Positions 16,230 to 24,373 of a stretch of 34,484 nucleotides of DNA are shown here, in pieces. Position numbers and translations under genes: made by a program. This DNA is from Deltaproteobacteria bacterium. Its GTDB lineage: Bacteria > Desulfobacterota > Desulfobacteria > Desulfobacterales > JAFDCJ01. The stretch's first letter is position 1, and the number at the start of each line of letters is the position of its first letter. The stretch is from assembly GCA_024277475.1 (NCBI GenBank), contig JAJRVC010000709.1:1-34484 (forward strand), read 5' to 3'. The notes below the pieces were generated by a model. It saw nothing but the letters and a program-made list of their open reading frames with translations. It ran no database searches and had not been told where the DNA came from.

Positions 16230-16351
16230 ACATAACCTGATCACATAGCATATGTCCGGTGTTCTGTCCATATATAAATTGTGGTAGAAACCGTCGGAAA
16301 ATTGAATTTTTAGAAGATGGTGGACCTATCCCCATGCTCCGCCTTGGCGGA

Positions 16352-16380
16352 TTGTCACAAAATGCACAAAAAAAATAATT
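16352..16380 (+). promoter_or_regulatory. possible promoter of the sigma factor gene
   Basis: TTGTCA (16352-16357), 17 bases, ATAATT (16375-16380). The predicted start is near 16388, about 40 bases before the coding start. The region is A-rich, so the -10 match is only suggestive. Confidence 0.35.
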
Positions 16381-16428
16381 ATTCTGCCCCTAACTTATGA
16401 AAGCGAAATTTTTCCATTCAATCGGGCT

Positions 16429-17400
16429 ATGTTTATGAAGAAAAAGACCACTATAAAAAAGAAAGCAACAAAAAAGCCGGTTGTAAAAAAAAACGCAGCG
16501 TCAACAAAGAGCAAGCGAGCATCGACGGATCGTTCTGCCGATAAGGCCCTGGTAAAGTTTGATCCGCTTCAACGTTATTTGACGGAAATCAGCAATTATA
16601 AACTGCTGACCAGAGAGCAGGAAAAAGAGCTGGGAGTTCAAGTCAGGGAACACGGTAATAAAGAAGCTGCTTATCGGTTGGTTACCTCCAATCTGAGGCT
16701 TGTCGTAAAAATTGCCCTGGAGTTTCAGCGGGTTTGGATGCAAAACCTTCTGGATCTTATTCAGGAGGGTAATATCGGGCTGATGCAAGCCGTAAAAAAA
16801 TTTGATCCTTACAAAAATGTCAAATTCTCTTATTATGCCTCCTTTTGGATAAAAGCATACATATTGAAGTTTATCATGGACAACTGGCGTCTGGTTAAAA
16901 TCGGAACGACACAGGGGCAGCGCAAATTATTTTTCAAACTGAAAAAGGAAAAACAGAAATTAATTGATATGGGCTTTGAACCGAAGCCCAAACTCCTTTC
17001 GGAAAGACTGGGTGTTTCCGAAAGAGAAATCGTCGATATGGACCAGCGCCTTGATGGCTGGGATGTTTCCCTGGATGCTCCGTTAAAGGAAGATTCCGAT
17101 ACGGAACGAATCGAATTTTTAAGCACCGCAACTGAATCCATAGAGGACCAGGTATCCAAAAAAGAAATCGAAGCCCTGCTGCATAACAAAATTGCTGAAT
17201 TCAGAAAAAAAATGACGCCTCGCGAAATAGAGATATTTGACTTGCGAATTTTTTCCGACAATCCCGTTACCTTGCAGGAAATCGGAGATCGATACGGGAT
17301 TTCAAGGGAACGCGTTCGCCAGGTGGAAAAAAATATCATTAAAAAGATGCGGGAATTTTTTAAAAAAGAAATCCCCGATTTTGCTTCTTATACTGAATGA
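16429..17400 (+). CDS. rpoH: RpoH-like (sigma-32 type) RNA polymerase sigma factor
   Basis: A 323-residue group 3 sigma-70 family factor. A Lys/Ala-rich N-terminal tail (1-40) is followed by region 1.2 (PLQRYLTEI, 46-54), region 2 (about 80-155, with NLLDLIQEGNIGLMQAVKKFDP as the core-binding and -10 region), the RpoH-box-like GQRKLFFKLKK (162-172), region 3 and region 4.2, whose helix-turn-helix TLQEIGDRYGISRERVRQVE (281-300) reads the -35. The RpoH box points to sigma-32, which directs heat-shock transcription, but the very basic N-terminal tail is unusual and a general-stress role is possible. The ATG at 16435 (MKKK) is an alternative start. The following lipoprotein genes on the same strand may be co-transcribed. 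Confidence 0.85.
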   Translation: MFMKKKTTIKKKATKKPVVKKNAASTKSKRASTDRSADKALVKFDPLQRYLTEISNYKLLTREQEKELGVQVREHGNKEAAYRLVTSNLRLVVKIALEFQRVWMQNLLDLIQEGNIGLMQAVKKFDPYKNVKFSYYASFWIKAYILKFIMDNWRLVKIGTTQGQRKLFFKLKKEKQKLIDMGFEPKPKLLSERLGVSEREIVDMDQRLDGWDVSLDAPLKEDSDTERIEFLSTATESIEDQVSKKEIEALLHNKIAEFRKKMTPREIEIFDLRIFSDNPVTLQEIGDRYGISRERVRQVEKNIIKKMREFFKKEIPDFASYTE

Positions 17401-17473
17401 CGGTGGCGCAGATTAACACTTTAAGTGTTCTTCACATGGGTATAGCCGGTGAATTAACAGGATGATTTAACTT

Positions 17474-19186
17474 ATGAAGACCTTTCGTTTAAAGCGAATC
17501 ATATCAGTATTTATTATTTTATTTGCTATCGGTTGTACAGCCAACCCAATCAAGCCAACCCCGGCAAAAACGAAACCCAATGATTCTTATGGCCCGGAAA
17601 ATCAGTATTACTACTTCACCGTAGCTCAGCTTCAAAGAAAAAAAGGCAATCTGGACAAGGCTGTTGTACTACTCCAAAAAGCGATTGAACTTGATCCGGA
17701 GTCTTCCTATCTGCGGCGAGAGCTGGTCACGGTTTATTTGCAGAATAAGGAAAATGATAAGGCCATGGAGCTATTGGAGGGGATGCTGCAAAAAAATCCC
17801 AAGGATATAAAATCGCTCATAATTTACGGCGGAATCAAACAGGTTCGCAAAGAGACCGATGACGCTATTGTCATATATAAAAAAATACTTGCTATAGACC
17901 CCAAACAACAAAGAATTTATTCATTGCTGGGCGGTCTGTACATGAAAACCGGAGACATTGAGCGTGCCGGAGAAGTTTTCAAACGGGAACTTGAAAATTT
18001 TCCCGGATCTTATACCGGGCATTTTTATCTTGGCAGAATTTATGCCAGACAGGGCAGGCTTAAAGAAGCGGAGACGGAATTTCGCAGGGCACTTGAATTA
18101 AAACCTGGTCGTTCCGAAGCAAGATTTGAACTTATTGATATTTACAAAACTCGGGGGAAAACCAAGAAAGTCATTGGGCAATACGAAAAAATTCTCCAGA
18201 GCAATCCCGGTAATGTGCGGGCAGCCTTGGAACTCGGATATTATTATCATCAGCAGGGGATGGAAAAAAAGGCCGAAAAATACCTGATCAAGCTGGGGGT
18301 AAGAAGTCAAAATGAATTTGAGGTAATCATCAATGTCATTCAACTGTACATCGACCCTAAGAAATTTGATGAAGCCCTGGTTGTCATAAACGGAATGCTG
18401 AAGGGTGCGCCTGATAACCCTGACATCCACCACCTGGCGGGAATAGCCTACTATGGACTCAAAAACAATGACATGGCACTCATTCATTTTGAAAAAGTTA
18501 CACAGAAGTCCAAATTTTTTCAGGATGCCGTGGTGCATGTGGCTTTTATATATCAGGACCAGCAAAAAAACGAAAAAGCAATCCAATTCTTAAATTCGGC
18601 CATGGCAAAGGATCCGGACAACCCCGATTTTAAATATTATCTGGGAACCTTTTATGAAGAGATCGGCGATTACGAAAAGGCCGTGGATTACATCAATCAA
18701 GCCATTGAAATAGAGCCGGATAATCCGCGCTACTATTTTCGTCTGGGCGTCGTCTATGACAAATGGAATAAAAAAGAGGCTTCCATTGAAATCATGCAAA
18801 AAGTCATCGCCCTCGACCCTAAACATGCCAATGCCTTGAATTACCTCGGTTATACTTATGCTGATCTAGGGCGGAACCTGGATGAAGCCGAGAGTCTTAT
18901 CAAAGAAGCCTTAAAATACAAACCCAACGACGGCTATATTACCGATAGTCTGGGGTGGGTTTATTTTAAAAAAGGACAGTTCGACAAGGCTCTAAAATAT
19001 ATAAAAAAAGCTGTTGACTTAGTGCCTGATGACCCCATCATGCTGGAACATATGGGCGATGTATATCAGAAGCTGAACGATAAGCCGAACGCATTGAAAT
19101 TTTACCAGAAATCGTTGAAAATTAAAGAAAAAGATAAAGAAGCACTACAGGAAAAGATCCGGCAACTGAAAACAACCGGGTCCTGA
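17474..19186 (+). CDS. TPR-repeat lipoprotein
   Basis: A 570-residue protein with a lipoprotein signal: basic start MKTFRLKR, hydrophobic core IISVFIILFAIG and lipid-accepting Cys21 followed by Thr (FAIGC-T). After a Pro/Lys-rich linker there is an almost unbroken array of tetratricopeptide repeats from about residue 45 to 560, with consensus text such as LDKAVVLLQKAIELDPES, GDYEKAVDYINQAIEIEPDNP and GQFDKALKYIKKAVDLVPDD. I estimate 14 or so repeats. Such proteins are scaffolds on the periplasmic face of a membrane; no enzymatic domain is present. It begins 73 bases after the sigma factor gene and is followed by a second lipoprotein gene, so a shared envelope role is plausible. Confidence 0.85.
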   Translation: MKTFRLKRIISVFIILFAIGCTANPIKPTPAKTKPNDSYGPENQYYYFTVAQLQRKKGNLDKAVVLLQKAIELDPESSYLRRELVTVYLQNKENDKAMELLEGMLQKNPKDIKSLIIYGGIKQVRKETDDAIVIYKKILAIDPKQQRIYSLLGGLYMKTGDIERAGEVFKRELENFPGSYTGHFYLGRIYARQGRLKEAETEFRRALELKPGRSEARFELIDIYKTRGKTKKVIGQYEKILQSNPGNVRAALELGYYYHQQGMEKKAEKYLIKLGVRSQNEFEVIINVIQLYIDPKKFDEALVVINGMLKGAPDNPDIHHLAGIAYYGLKNNDMALIHFEKVTQKSKFFQDAVVHVAFIYQDQQKNEKAIQFLNSAMAKDPDNPDFKYYLGTFYEEIGDYEKAVDYINQAIEIEPDNPRYYFRLGVVYDKWNKKEASIEIMQKVIALDPKHANALNYLGYTYADLGRNLDEAESLIKEALKYKPNDGYITDSLGWVYFKKGQFDKALKYIKKAVDLVPDDPIMLEHMGDVYQKLNDKPNALKFYQKSLKIKEKDKEALQEKIRQLKTTGS

Positions 19187-19246
19187 CGACGGCCGTCGGT
19201 TTTCGATTACAACCCAATTTACAAAACCAGTGGACATACTACCTTT

Positions 19247-19288
19247 CTGGGACGTTATAGGTTCTCCATATTTTGTCCCGGTTTTTTT
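19247..19288 (+). terminator. weak intrinsic terminator after the TPR lipoprotein gene
   Basis: A seven-pair stem CTGGGAC/GTCCCGG (one T-G pair) encloses a 21-base loop and is followed at once by seven Ts (19282-19288). The long loop makes it weak. Confidence 0.4.
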
Positions 19289-19305
19289 ACCATTTACGGG
19301 TCTAT

Positions 19306-19367
19306 AGTTTCAGGTGTCAGGATTCAACTCATGGGTGCCCCCACCCTGAAACCTGACACCTGAAACT
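19306..19367. repeat. 16-bp perfect inverted repeat between two lipoprotein genes
   Basis: AGTTTCAGGTGTCAGG at 19306-19321 is the exact reverse complement of CCTGACACCTGAAACT at 19352-19367, with a 30-base loop and TTT after the second arm. It could act as a terminator, but its 'CCTGACACCTGAAAC' text resembles the dispersed low-complexity intergenic family of this genome (compare CACCCTGACACC near 29680). Confidence 0.75.
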
Positions 19368-19470
19368 TTTTAAAAGTCGGAACAAAAATGAGATCAAAAT
19401 TTAAGCCCATATGAGTCTATTTGCGACTATCCAGACTGGAGCTCTCCCATTGCCTGGAGATGATGAACCG

Positions 19471-20271
19471 ATGAGATTCGTACGGTATGATTATAATCTG
19501 CAACCTGTAATAATTATAATTTTGGTTGCGATTTTGCTGACCGGATGCAGCAGCCTTTCCCGCAAGACCTCTGAGCCCGAGGAACTAGCCACGAGGGCGG
19601 AAGCCCGGATGGTGATCCTTACCCTGAGCAAGCAAAACCATACATTAAAAAACTTTAAAGGTATCGGGAAAATTACAGTCTGGCAAAAGGGAGGAAAAAA
19701 GATTGATGAACGGATTGCGTGGATCGGATCGGAAACGTCCAAAATAAGTATCGTAGTATTGGTATCCGGGCTTCCGGCAATCAAGATGGTAAGTGACGGA
19801 ATATGGTTTTATTACTATGAGGCCCGACCGGGAGAGCCTTTTTACAAAAAGATTCCAGCCACGGATGCCAGCTTGCAGCGTATCGTCTCGGTACCTATTA
19901 AACCCAGCGATATTATTATGTTATTGGCTGGCCGGACACCACTTCGCGAGCATCATTCCGCAGTATTACACCGGCAGAATTCCGGCACCGGCTATGTTCT
20001 GGTACTGAAAAGAAGGTGGTATGGCATCGTCGAAAAAATATATCTGGATGAAGATAAAATCCAAGTCCGTCAAATAGAATTTTTTAATCGGTCCGGGTCA
20101 TTGATTTATCGTGCACGATTTGACAAGATGCAAGTTGCTAATAAATATCAGGTTCCCTTAGTGTTGAGCATCTCAAGCGACGAAGGCATGGGTTTCCAAC
20201 TCGAAGTTCAAAGATACTGGGCGGATGTGTCTGTCTCCCCTTCGATGTTTGTCTTAGATCCGCCGGATTAA
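19471..20271 (+). CDS. outer-membrane-type lipoprotein (DUF4292/LolB-like fold)
   Basis: From the ATG at 19471 the protein has 266 residues with a lipoprotein signal whose hydrophobic core VIIIILVAILLTG ends at Cys26 (LTGCSS). After a helical segment (about 40-60), the body is beta-rich with repeated strand pairs (FKGIGKITVWQKGG, DERIAWIGS, GIWFYYYEA, IYLDEDKIQVRQIEFFNRSG), as in the LolB/LppX/DUF4292 class of lipid-handling or outer-membrane proteins. The track frame opens 20 codons earlier at 19411, but those residues do not fit before a signal sequence; GGAG lies about 11 bases before 19471. The family call is by fold pattern and not certain. It shares strand and neighbourhood with the TPR lipoprotein. 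Confidence 0.68.
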   Translation: MRFVRYDYNLQPVIIIILVAILLTGCSSLSRKTSEPEELATRAEARMVILTLSKQNHTLKNFKGIGKITVWQKGGKKIDERIAWIGSETSKISIVVLVSGLPAIKMVSDGIWFYYYEARPGEPFYKKIPATDASLQRIVSVPIKPSDIIMLLAGRTPLREHHSAVLHRQNSGTGYVLVLKRRWYGIVEKIYLDEDKIQVRQIEFFNRSGSLIYRARFDKMQVANKYQVPLVLSISSDEGMGFQLEVQRYWADVSVSPSMFVLDPPD

Positions 20272-20331
20272 GGTTGTGGAAAATCTTAATTATCGAGAAT
20301 CCACCGGACTACAAGTGTGGCGGATATCTAT

Positions 20332-20351
20332 TTATTATACATGCATAATAA
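20332..20351. promoter_or_regulatory. 20-bp near-perfect palindrome upstream of cinA
   Basis: TTATTATACATGCATAATAA is self-complementary except for one pair in the centre. It sits about 40 bases before the cinA start in very AT-rich DNA. It may be an operator or part of the promoter, but AT-rich palindromes also arise by chance. Confidence 0.35.
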
Positions 20352-20389
20352 TATATTAATTTAAATTGTTATAAAGTAAATATTAAAGT

Positions 20390-21643
20390 ATGATCGCAGA
20401 AATTTTAGCCATCGGAGACGAAATCCGATCCGGCGCACTGGTAGACAGCAACTCCGCTTACATCGCCCAAAAACTGGAAGAAACGGGCATCGAAGTTACC
20501 CGTCACAGTTCTATTGGGGATGATCCGGCAGAAATCGTCACCATTCTAAAGGAAATAAGTCAGCGATCTGATATTGCCGTTGTGACCGGTGGACTGGGTC
20601 CTAACGATGATGATCTGACTGCCGCAGCAGCTGCTAGATCGGCAGATGTGGATATGGATTTTGATATCCGGGGCCTGGCGTCAGTTGAAAATTTTCTTAA
20701 AGCCTGTAAACGACCATTGACGGACTCCAATAAAAAACAGGCGCTATTGCCTGTAGGCGCCCAATGTCTAAACAACCCTGTTGGTACAGCACCCGGATTT
20801 CATTTACGAATAGAGCGATGCGATTTTTTCTTTTTGCCCGGAGTCCCATTTGAAATTCGGCGGATGCTGGCGGATCAAGTTATTGTCCGGATCAAAGAAC
20901 TGCAGGGACCGGATGCAGGCATCAGATGGATCAAAACCCTTTCCACCTTCGGTTTGACAGAATCCGCCACTGGCGAATATTTGGACGGATTTGATCAACG
21001 GTTTCCGCAGATAAAGCTCGGTTTTCGAGCTATATTTCCTGAAATTCAAGTCAAGTTTTATGCCCACGGAATTGATGAGGAGGGTCTGCGAGCAGAATTG
21101 GAAGAGGCTGCCCGCTGGGTTTACCGGAAGCTGGGGGATAAGGTATTTTCAGGTACCGGTGAGTCCATGGAAAAAGTGGTGGGTAATCTCCTGAGGCAAA
21201 AAAATGCCCGTATGGCGGTTGCTGAAAGCTGCACGGGAGGGCTGATTGCCGATTTGTTGACCAATGTGCCGGGAAGCTCGGATTATTTCGTTTTTTCTGC
21301 GGTCACATATTCCAATCAGCTTAAAATGAAGATCCTTGATGTGACTGCCCGGACTTTAGAACAATATGGCGCCGTATCCGAGCAAACTGCCAAAGAAATG
21401 GCCCGGGGAGTGCAGCAGATCTCTTGTGCAACATACGGACTTTCCGTCAGTGGAATTGCCGGACCGGGCGGTGCCACGGATGACAAACCTGTAGGAACGG
21501 TCTGCATGGGTCTTGCTGATGCTGAATCAGTCCACGGGTATCGGTTCAACTTTACTTTTGGCAACCGGTGGATGAACAAGCACGTCTTTGCGACGACCGC
21601 ACTTGATTTGTTGCGGCGAAAACTTCTGGGAATCACGCACTGA
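20390..21643 (+). CDS. cinA: CinA family protein (molybdopterin-binding-like domain + PncC amidohydrolase domain)
   Basis: The 417-residue protein has both usual CinA domains. The N-terminal MoCF-like domain (about 1-170) opens with AEILAIGDEIRSGALVDSNS and contains VVTGGLGPNDDDLT and FFLPGVPFEIRRML. The C-terminal PncC domain (about 255-412) has AVAESCTGGLIADLLTNVPG with the active Ser/Cys region, then TYSNQLK, the segment SVSGIAGPGGATDDKPVGTV and a C-terminal helix. CinA-type enzymes deamidate nicotinamide mononucleotide, and in some the first domain hydrolyses ADP-ribose, recycling pyridine nucleotides. The start has no clear ribosome site. The next gene overlaps its stop (TGATG), implying translational coupling. 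Confidence 0.92.
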   Translation: MIAEILAIGDEIRSGALVDSNSAYIAQKLEETGIEVTRHSSIGDDPAEIVTILKEISQRSDIAVVTGGLGPNDDDLTAAAAARSADVDMDFDIRGLASVENFLKACKRPLTDSNKKQALLPVGAQCLNNPVGTAPGFHLRIERCDFFFLPGVPFEIRRMLADQVIVRIKELQGPDAGIRWIKTLSTFGLTESATGEYLDGFDQRFPQIKLGFRAIFPEIQVKFYAHGIDEEGLRAELEEAARWVYRKLGDKVFSGTGESMEKVVGNLLRQKNARMAVAESCTGGLIADLLTNVPGSSDYFVFSAVTYSNQLKMKILDVTARTLEQYGAVSEQTAKEMARGVQQISCATYGLSVSGIAGPGGATDDKPVGTVCMGLADAESVHGYRFNFTFGNRWMNKHVFATTALDLLRRKLLGITH

Positions 21644-22518
21644 TGCAGATAATTTTATATGTTACGGGCGGCATCCTGCTGCTGTATTTGCTTTTCACGT
21701 TGTTTTTAACCTATCTTGTCCAACAAATTCCTCGCAATTCCGTGCAAGACACCCCGGGTTGGGGTAAAATCCTTGATAATAAAATACCCTCCGGCGACGG
21801 AGGTTTTTTGGAAGTATGGCGAATAGAACCTGACGGCCGATCACGGGGTACGGTGATTTTTGCACATGGGTGGGGTCGCAACCGGGACCGTATGGTCTCC
21901 CGGGCCAGGAATTTTGGTCGCTGGGGGTTTACGACGGTCATTCACAGTGCCAGGGACCACGGGCAATCCAGCCCACGCAGATTTATGAATGCATTTAAAT
22001 TTTGTGAGGATATCGAAGCGGTACTGACCTGGGTGGATGAGCCGGTTATTTTGTACGGCCATTCGGCCGGCGCAGCAGCTGCCATTATTGCTGCCGACAG
22101 AAATCCGGATAAAATTAAACTCCTTTTTCTGGAAGCTTGCTATGCGGATACAAAAGAGGCGCTGTTGAGCCTGTATCGGTGGGTGAATCCTTTTTTCGGC
22201 ATGATTTTCGGTCCGATGATAGTATGTTGGATGAACCTGTTTTATAAAAACAGACTAGCTGCCATGAGTCCGGCACGTCTGGCCCCGTCGTTAAAAATGC
22301 AGGTAATGTTGATTCACGGTGAAAAAGATCGTCGCTTCCCGCTGCAATTTGCCTGGAAGCTGAAAAACAGCTTCTCATCGGGACAGGCAGAGCTTTATGT
22401 CGCGCCCGGTGTGGGTCACAGTGACTCCAGTAAGACGCCGGGTTATAAACCTGCTGTGAAAATGTTTTTGGATAAATATGTTGAAGTTCAAAGCTCGAAG
22501 CCAAGGCTTAAATTTTAA
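21643..22518 (+). CDS. membrane-anchored alpha/beta hydrolase
   Basis: The 291-residue protein begins with a hydrophobic helix (about 2-24, IILYVTGGILLLYLLFTLFLTYL), likely an uncleaved anchor. An alpha/beta-hydrolase domain follows: oxyanion region VIFAHGWGRNRDRM, nucleophile elbow YGHSAGAAAA (Ser in GHSAG, about residue 142), the acid in LIHGEKDRRFP, and the histidine in GVGHSDSS near 265. It overlaps cinA by one base (stop TGA and start ATG share an A) and is probably translated from the same message. Nothing indicates the substrate; lipids or esters at the membrane are reasonable guesses. It is the last gene before a strong hairpin and convergent hdrB. Confidence 0.82.
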   Translation: MQIILYVTGGILLLYLLFTLFLTYLVQQIPRNSVQDTPGWGKILDNKIPSGDGGFLEVWRIEPDGRSRGTVIFAHGWGRNRDRMVSRARNFGRWGFTTVIHSARDHGQSSPRRFMNAFKFCEDIEAVLTWVDEPVILYGHSAGAAAAIIAADRNPDKIKLLFLEACYADTKEALLSLYRWVNPFFGMIFGPMIVCWMNLFYKNRLAAMSPARLAPSLKMQVMLIHGEKDRRFPLQFAWKLKNSFSSGQAELYVAPGVGHSDSSKTPGYKPAVKMFLDKYVEVQSSKPRLKF

Positions 22519-22670
22519 AGTAAATAAGGCTCTTATCGGGTTTTATTTAATAACATGTTTTAAGGAATCCACGGTGTTAGGTTTCAGCAATTAAAAAATT
22601 TCAAATAGCAAAACACAAAAATAAAATAGATCGCATACCATAAATATCCAATCTGCAATTGACAAAGGCC

Positions 22671-22701
22671 ACTTTTTTCGAGAAAAATCTCAGAAAAAAG
22701 T
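22671..22701. terminator. symmetric hairpin, probable bidirectional terminator
   Basis: ACTTTTTTC/GAAAAAAGT gives nine perfect pairs. Inside, after one bulged A, GAGA/TCTC adds four more with an AAAA loop. It lies between convergent genes and has T-rich tracts on the descending side in both directions, as expected for a terminator shared by the hydrolase and hdrB transcripts. Confidence 0.6.
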
Positions 22702-22709
22702 TCAGGCAG

Positions 22710-23573
22710 CTATCTCAAAAGGTGCATTGTTTTAAGCAGCGGCCGGGGATCTACCAGATGCCTTGCAAACCATCCTTTTTGTTTCTTTTCGGCCAACCCC
22801 AGAGCCAACGAAAGAACCTCTGAAAAATGCAGCACCGGAACCTTTTTTTTAAGTGAACAGCGAACTTCCAGGTTCATGTGACACATGGCACAAGCCGTTA
22901 CGATGCAATCGGCATCGACCTGGACGGCACCTTCAATTATTTCGTTAACCATGGGTGTGACGATGTCCGGACGGGCAACTGTGAGGAACGTGCCGCAGCA
23001 GCGGGAGGAATAGGCCCATTTAACCGGTGTAGCCCCCAGCGATGACATTATTTTTTCAATCAGACCATGATAATTTTTTTCATAGCGCAGTGCAGGGGGG
23101 CGGGCGAGCATGCAGCCGTAATAGGACACGAACCGCAGGCCATTCAGGCGCTCGGTCTGATCTTTTGCGAAATTCAACAAGTCTAATCTATCCAAGATCT
23201 CGAAAAAATGTACTATTTCAAGATTCTTGTCGAAAGCGCGGCCCCATGTTTTTTCATAATGTTCACGGGCATCCGGGTCCGTTTTTAATTTGAGGTAGGC
23301 GTGCCGCAGCCGTAAAAGACAACTGGGACATGCAACCAGCAACGGCTTTCCCGGCGGGGCCAGGGAAAGGTTGCGACTGGCCAGATCGAAAGCAATATCG
23401 GTATTGACGCTATGGGCTGAAGAGCTGCCGCAACAGTTCCAATCTTCCAGCTCGATTAATTCAAAACCGAGGTGCTTGAACAGATAAATAAGGGATTCAT
23501 TGTTTTCACGGGCGGTGGAGGCCAGAGAGCATCCCGGATAATAGGACAATTCTGTCATGATTTGCGCTTTCAT
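22710..23573 (-). CDS. hdrB: HdrB-like heterodisulfide reductase subunit (two CCG domains)
   Basis: The 287-residue protein has two cysteine-rich CCG motifs: Cys15, Cys47-Cys48-Gly, Cys82xxCys85; and Cys154, Cys192-Cys193-Gly, Cys228xxCys231. These ligate the two non-cubane [4Fe-4S] clusters where HdrB reduces a disulfide or related substrate. In methanogens HdrABC reduces CoM-S-S-CoB; sulfate reducers have related Hdr proteins that handle electrons from other donors. All ten Cys are present, so it should be functional. It starts four bases after the hdrC stop, without its own ribosome site, so it is probably coupled to hdrC. An ATG five codons later (23558) is an alternative. No HdrA or FlxABCD partner is adjacent. 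Confidence 0.9.
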   Translation of the reverse strand: MKAQIMTELSYYPGCSLASTARENNESLIYLFKHLGFELIELEDWNCCGSSSAHSVNTDIAFDLASRNLSLAPPGKPLLVACPSCLLRLRHAYLKLKTDPDAREHYEKTWGRAFDKNLEIVHFFEILDRLDLLNFAKDQTERLNGLRFVSYYGCMLARPPALRYEKNYHGLIEKIMSSLGATPVKWAYSSRCCGTFLTVARPDIVTPMVNEIIEGAVQVDADCIVTACAMCHMNLEVRCSLKKKVPVLHFSEVLSLALGLAEKKQKGWFARHLVDPRPLLKTMHLLR

Positions 23574-23577
23574 GAGA

Positions 23578-24156
23578 TTAAACCGTTAGTTTTGGCCTAA
23601 ACAGTCGTTTGATTTTTCTAATGTCACTGATTCTTGACGGCAGCAAATCAAGTTTTCTTTTGGCCAGCATTTTCAAGCCGACAGCAAAATCCGTAAACCA
23701 ATCCTTTTTGCGCAGCTTATAGCGCATCATTATTTCCAGCTTGTGAGTTCTGCCGTAACGTTCAATAGAGTGTAAAACTTCTCTGTGCAAGTTATAAATA
23801 TCGGGTTCTGCCACGGCAACCCCTTCTTCGATGGCGATTTCACGCAGGGTGTCATTTATTCCCGGGATATCAATGGCATTGGGGCATTGGATCGAACAGG
23901 TGTTACAGCCGACACAGATCCATATGGTTGAACTTTGCAATGCTTGCTGTTTCTGTCCCAGCTGCATAAGCCGGATGATACCATTGGGCGCATAATCCAT
24001 GGCCTGGGAGAAAGGACATCCGTTGACACAGCTTTTACAATGCCAGCATGAATAAAAATCAACACCGGATCGTCGTTTAACTTCGGCGCCAAAACGCGTG
24101 TCCATCCTGTTAAGATCGATCAAATTACCTGTTGGGTTGTCCGCAAAGTTTTTCAT
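23578..24156 (-). CDS. hdrC: HdrC-like ferredoxin subunit (two 4Fe-4S clusters)
   Basis: The 192-residue protein has two classic [4Fe-4S] motifs: Cys37xxCys40xxCys43xxxCys47 (CWHCKSCVNGCPF) and Cys81xxCys84xxCys87xxxCys91 (CVGCNTCSIQCP). A helical C-terminal part follows with a short basic tail. This is the HdrC layout; it passes electrons between an HdrA-type flavoprotein (or another donor) and HdrB. It is the promoter-proximal gene of a two-gene operon with hdrB and is preceded by a good promoter and a palindrome in the leader. No HdrA-like gene is in the window, so the electron donor must come from elsewhere or be a membrane or soluble carrier. Confidence 0.9.
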   Translation of the reverse strand: MKNFADNPTGNLIDLNRMDTRFGAEVKRRSGVDFYSCWHCKSCVNGCPFSQAMDYAPNGIIRLMQLGQKQQALQSSTIWICVGCNTCSIQCPNAIDIPGINDTLREIAIEEGVAVAEPDIYNLHREVLHSIERYGRTHKLEIMMRYKLRKKDWFTDFAVGLKMLAKRKLDLLPSRISDIRKIKRLFRPKLTV

Positions 24157-24191
24157 AGATATTATGTTGGCAGAGAAGAAAGGCCGTTTCC

Positions 24192-24205
24192 TTGACTTTA
24201 GTCAA
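24192..24205. promoter_or_regulatory. palindrome in the hdrCB leader, candidate operator
   Basis: TTGACT-TT-AGTCAA has perfect six-base arms. It lies about 35 bases downstream of the proposed -10 and about 35 bases before the hdrC start, so a bound protein could block elongation. The regulator is unknown. Confidence 0.45.
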
Positions 24206-24238
24206 AAGTTCGTGTTGAATCGCAAATAATCCACATTA

Positions 24239-24267
24239 CTATTAATACAATGTAGCACTCATGTCAA
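24239..24267 (-). promoter_or_regulatory. promoter of hdrC-hdrB
   Basis: On the minus strand a perfect TTGACA (24267-24262) is followed after 17 bases by TAATAG (24244-24239). The leader would be about 75 bases. Confidence 0.55.
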
Positions 24268-24373
24268 ATTTAAATTATTAATTGGATGCTGATAATCTAA
24301 AAGCAATGGCAGATAAAGCCATCTTTAGGAGGCCTAATTTTATGTCCCTATAAGTCTATTTGAGAGTAGCTTT

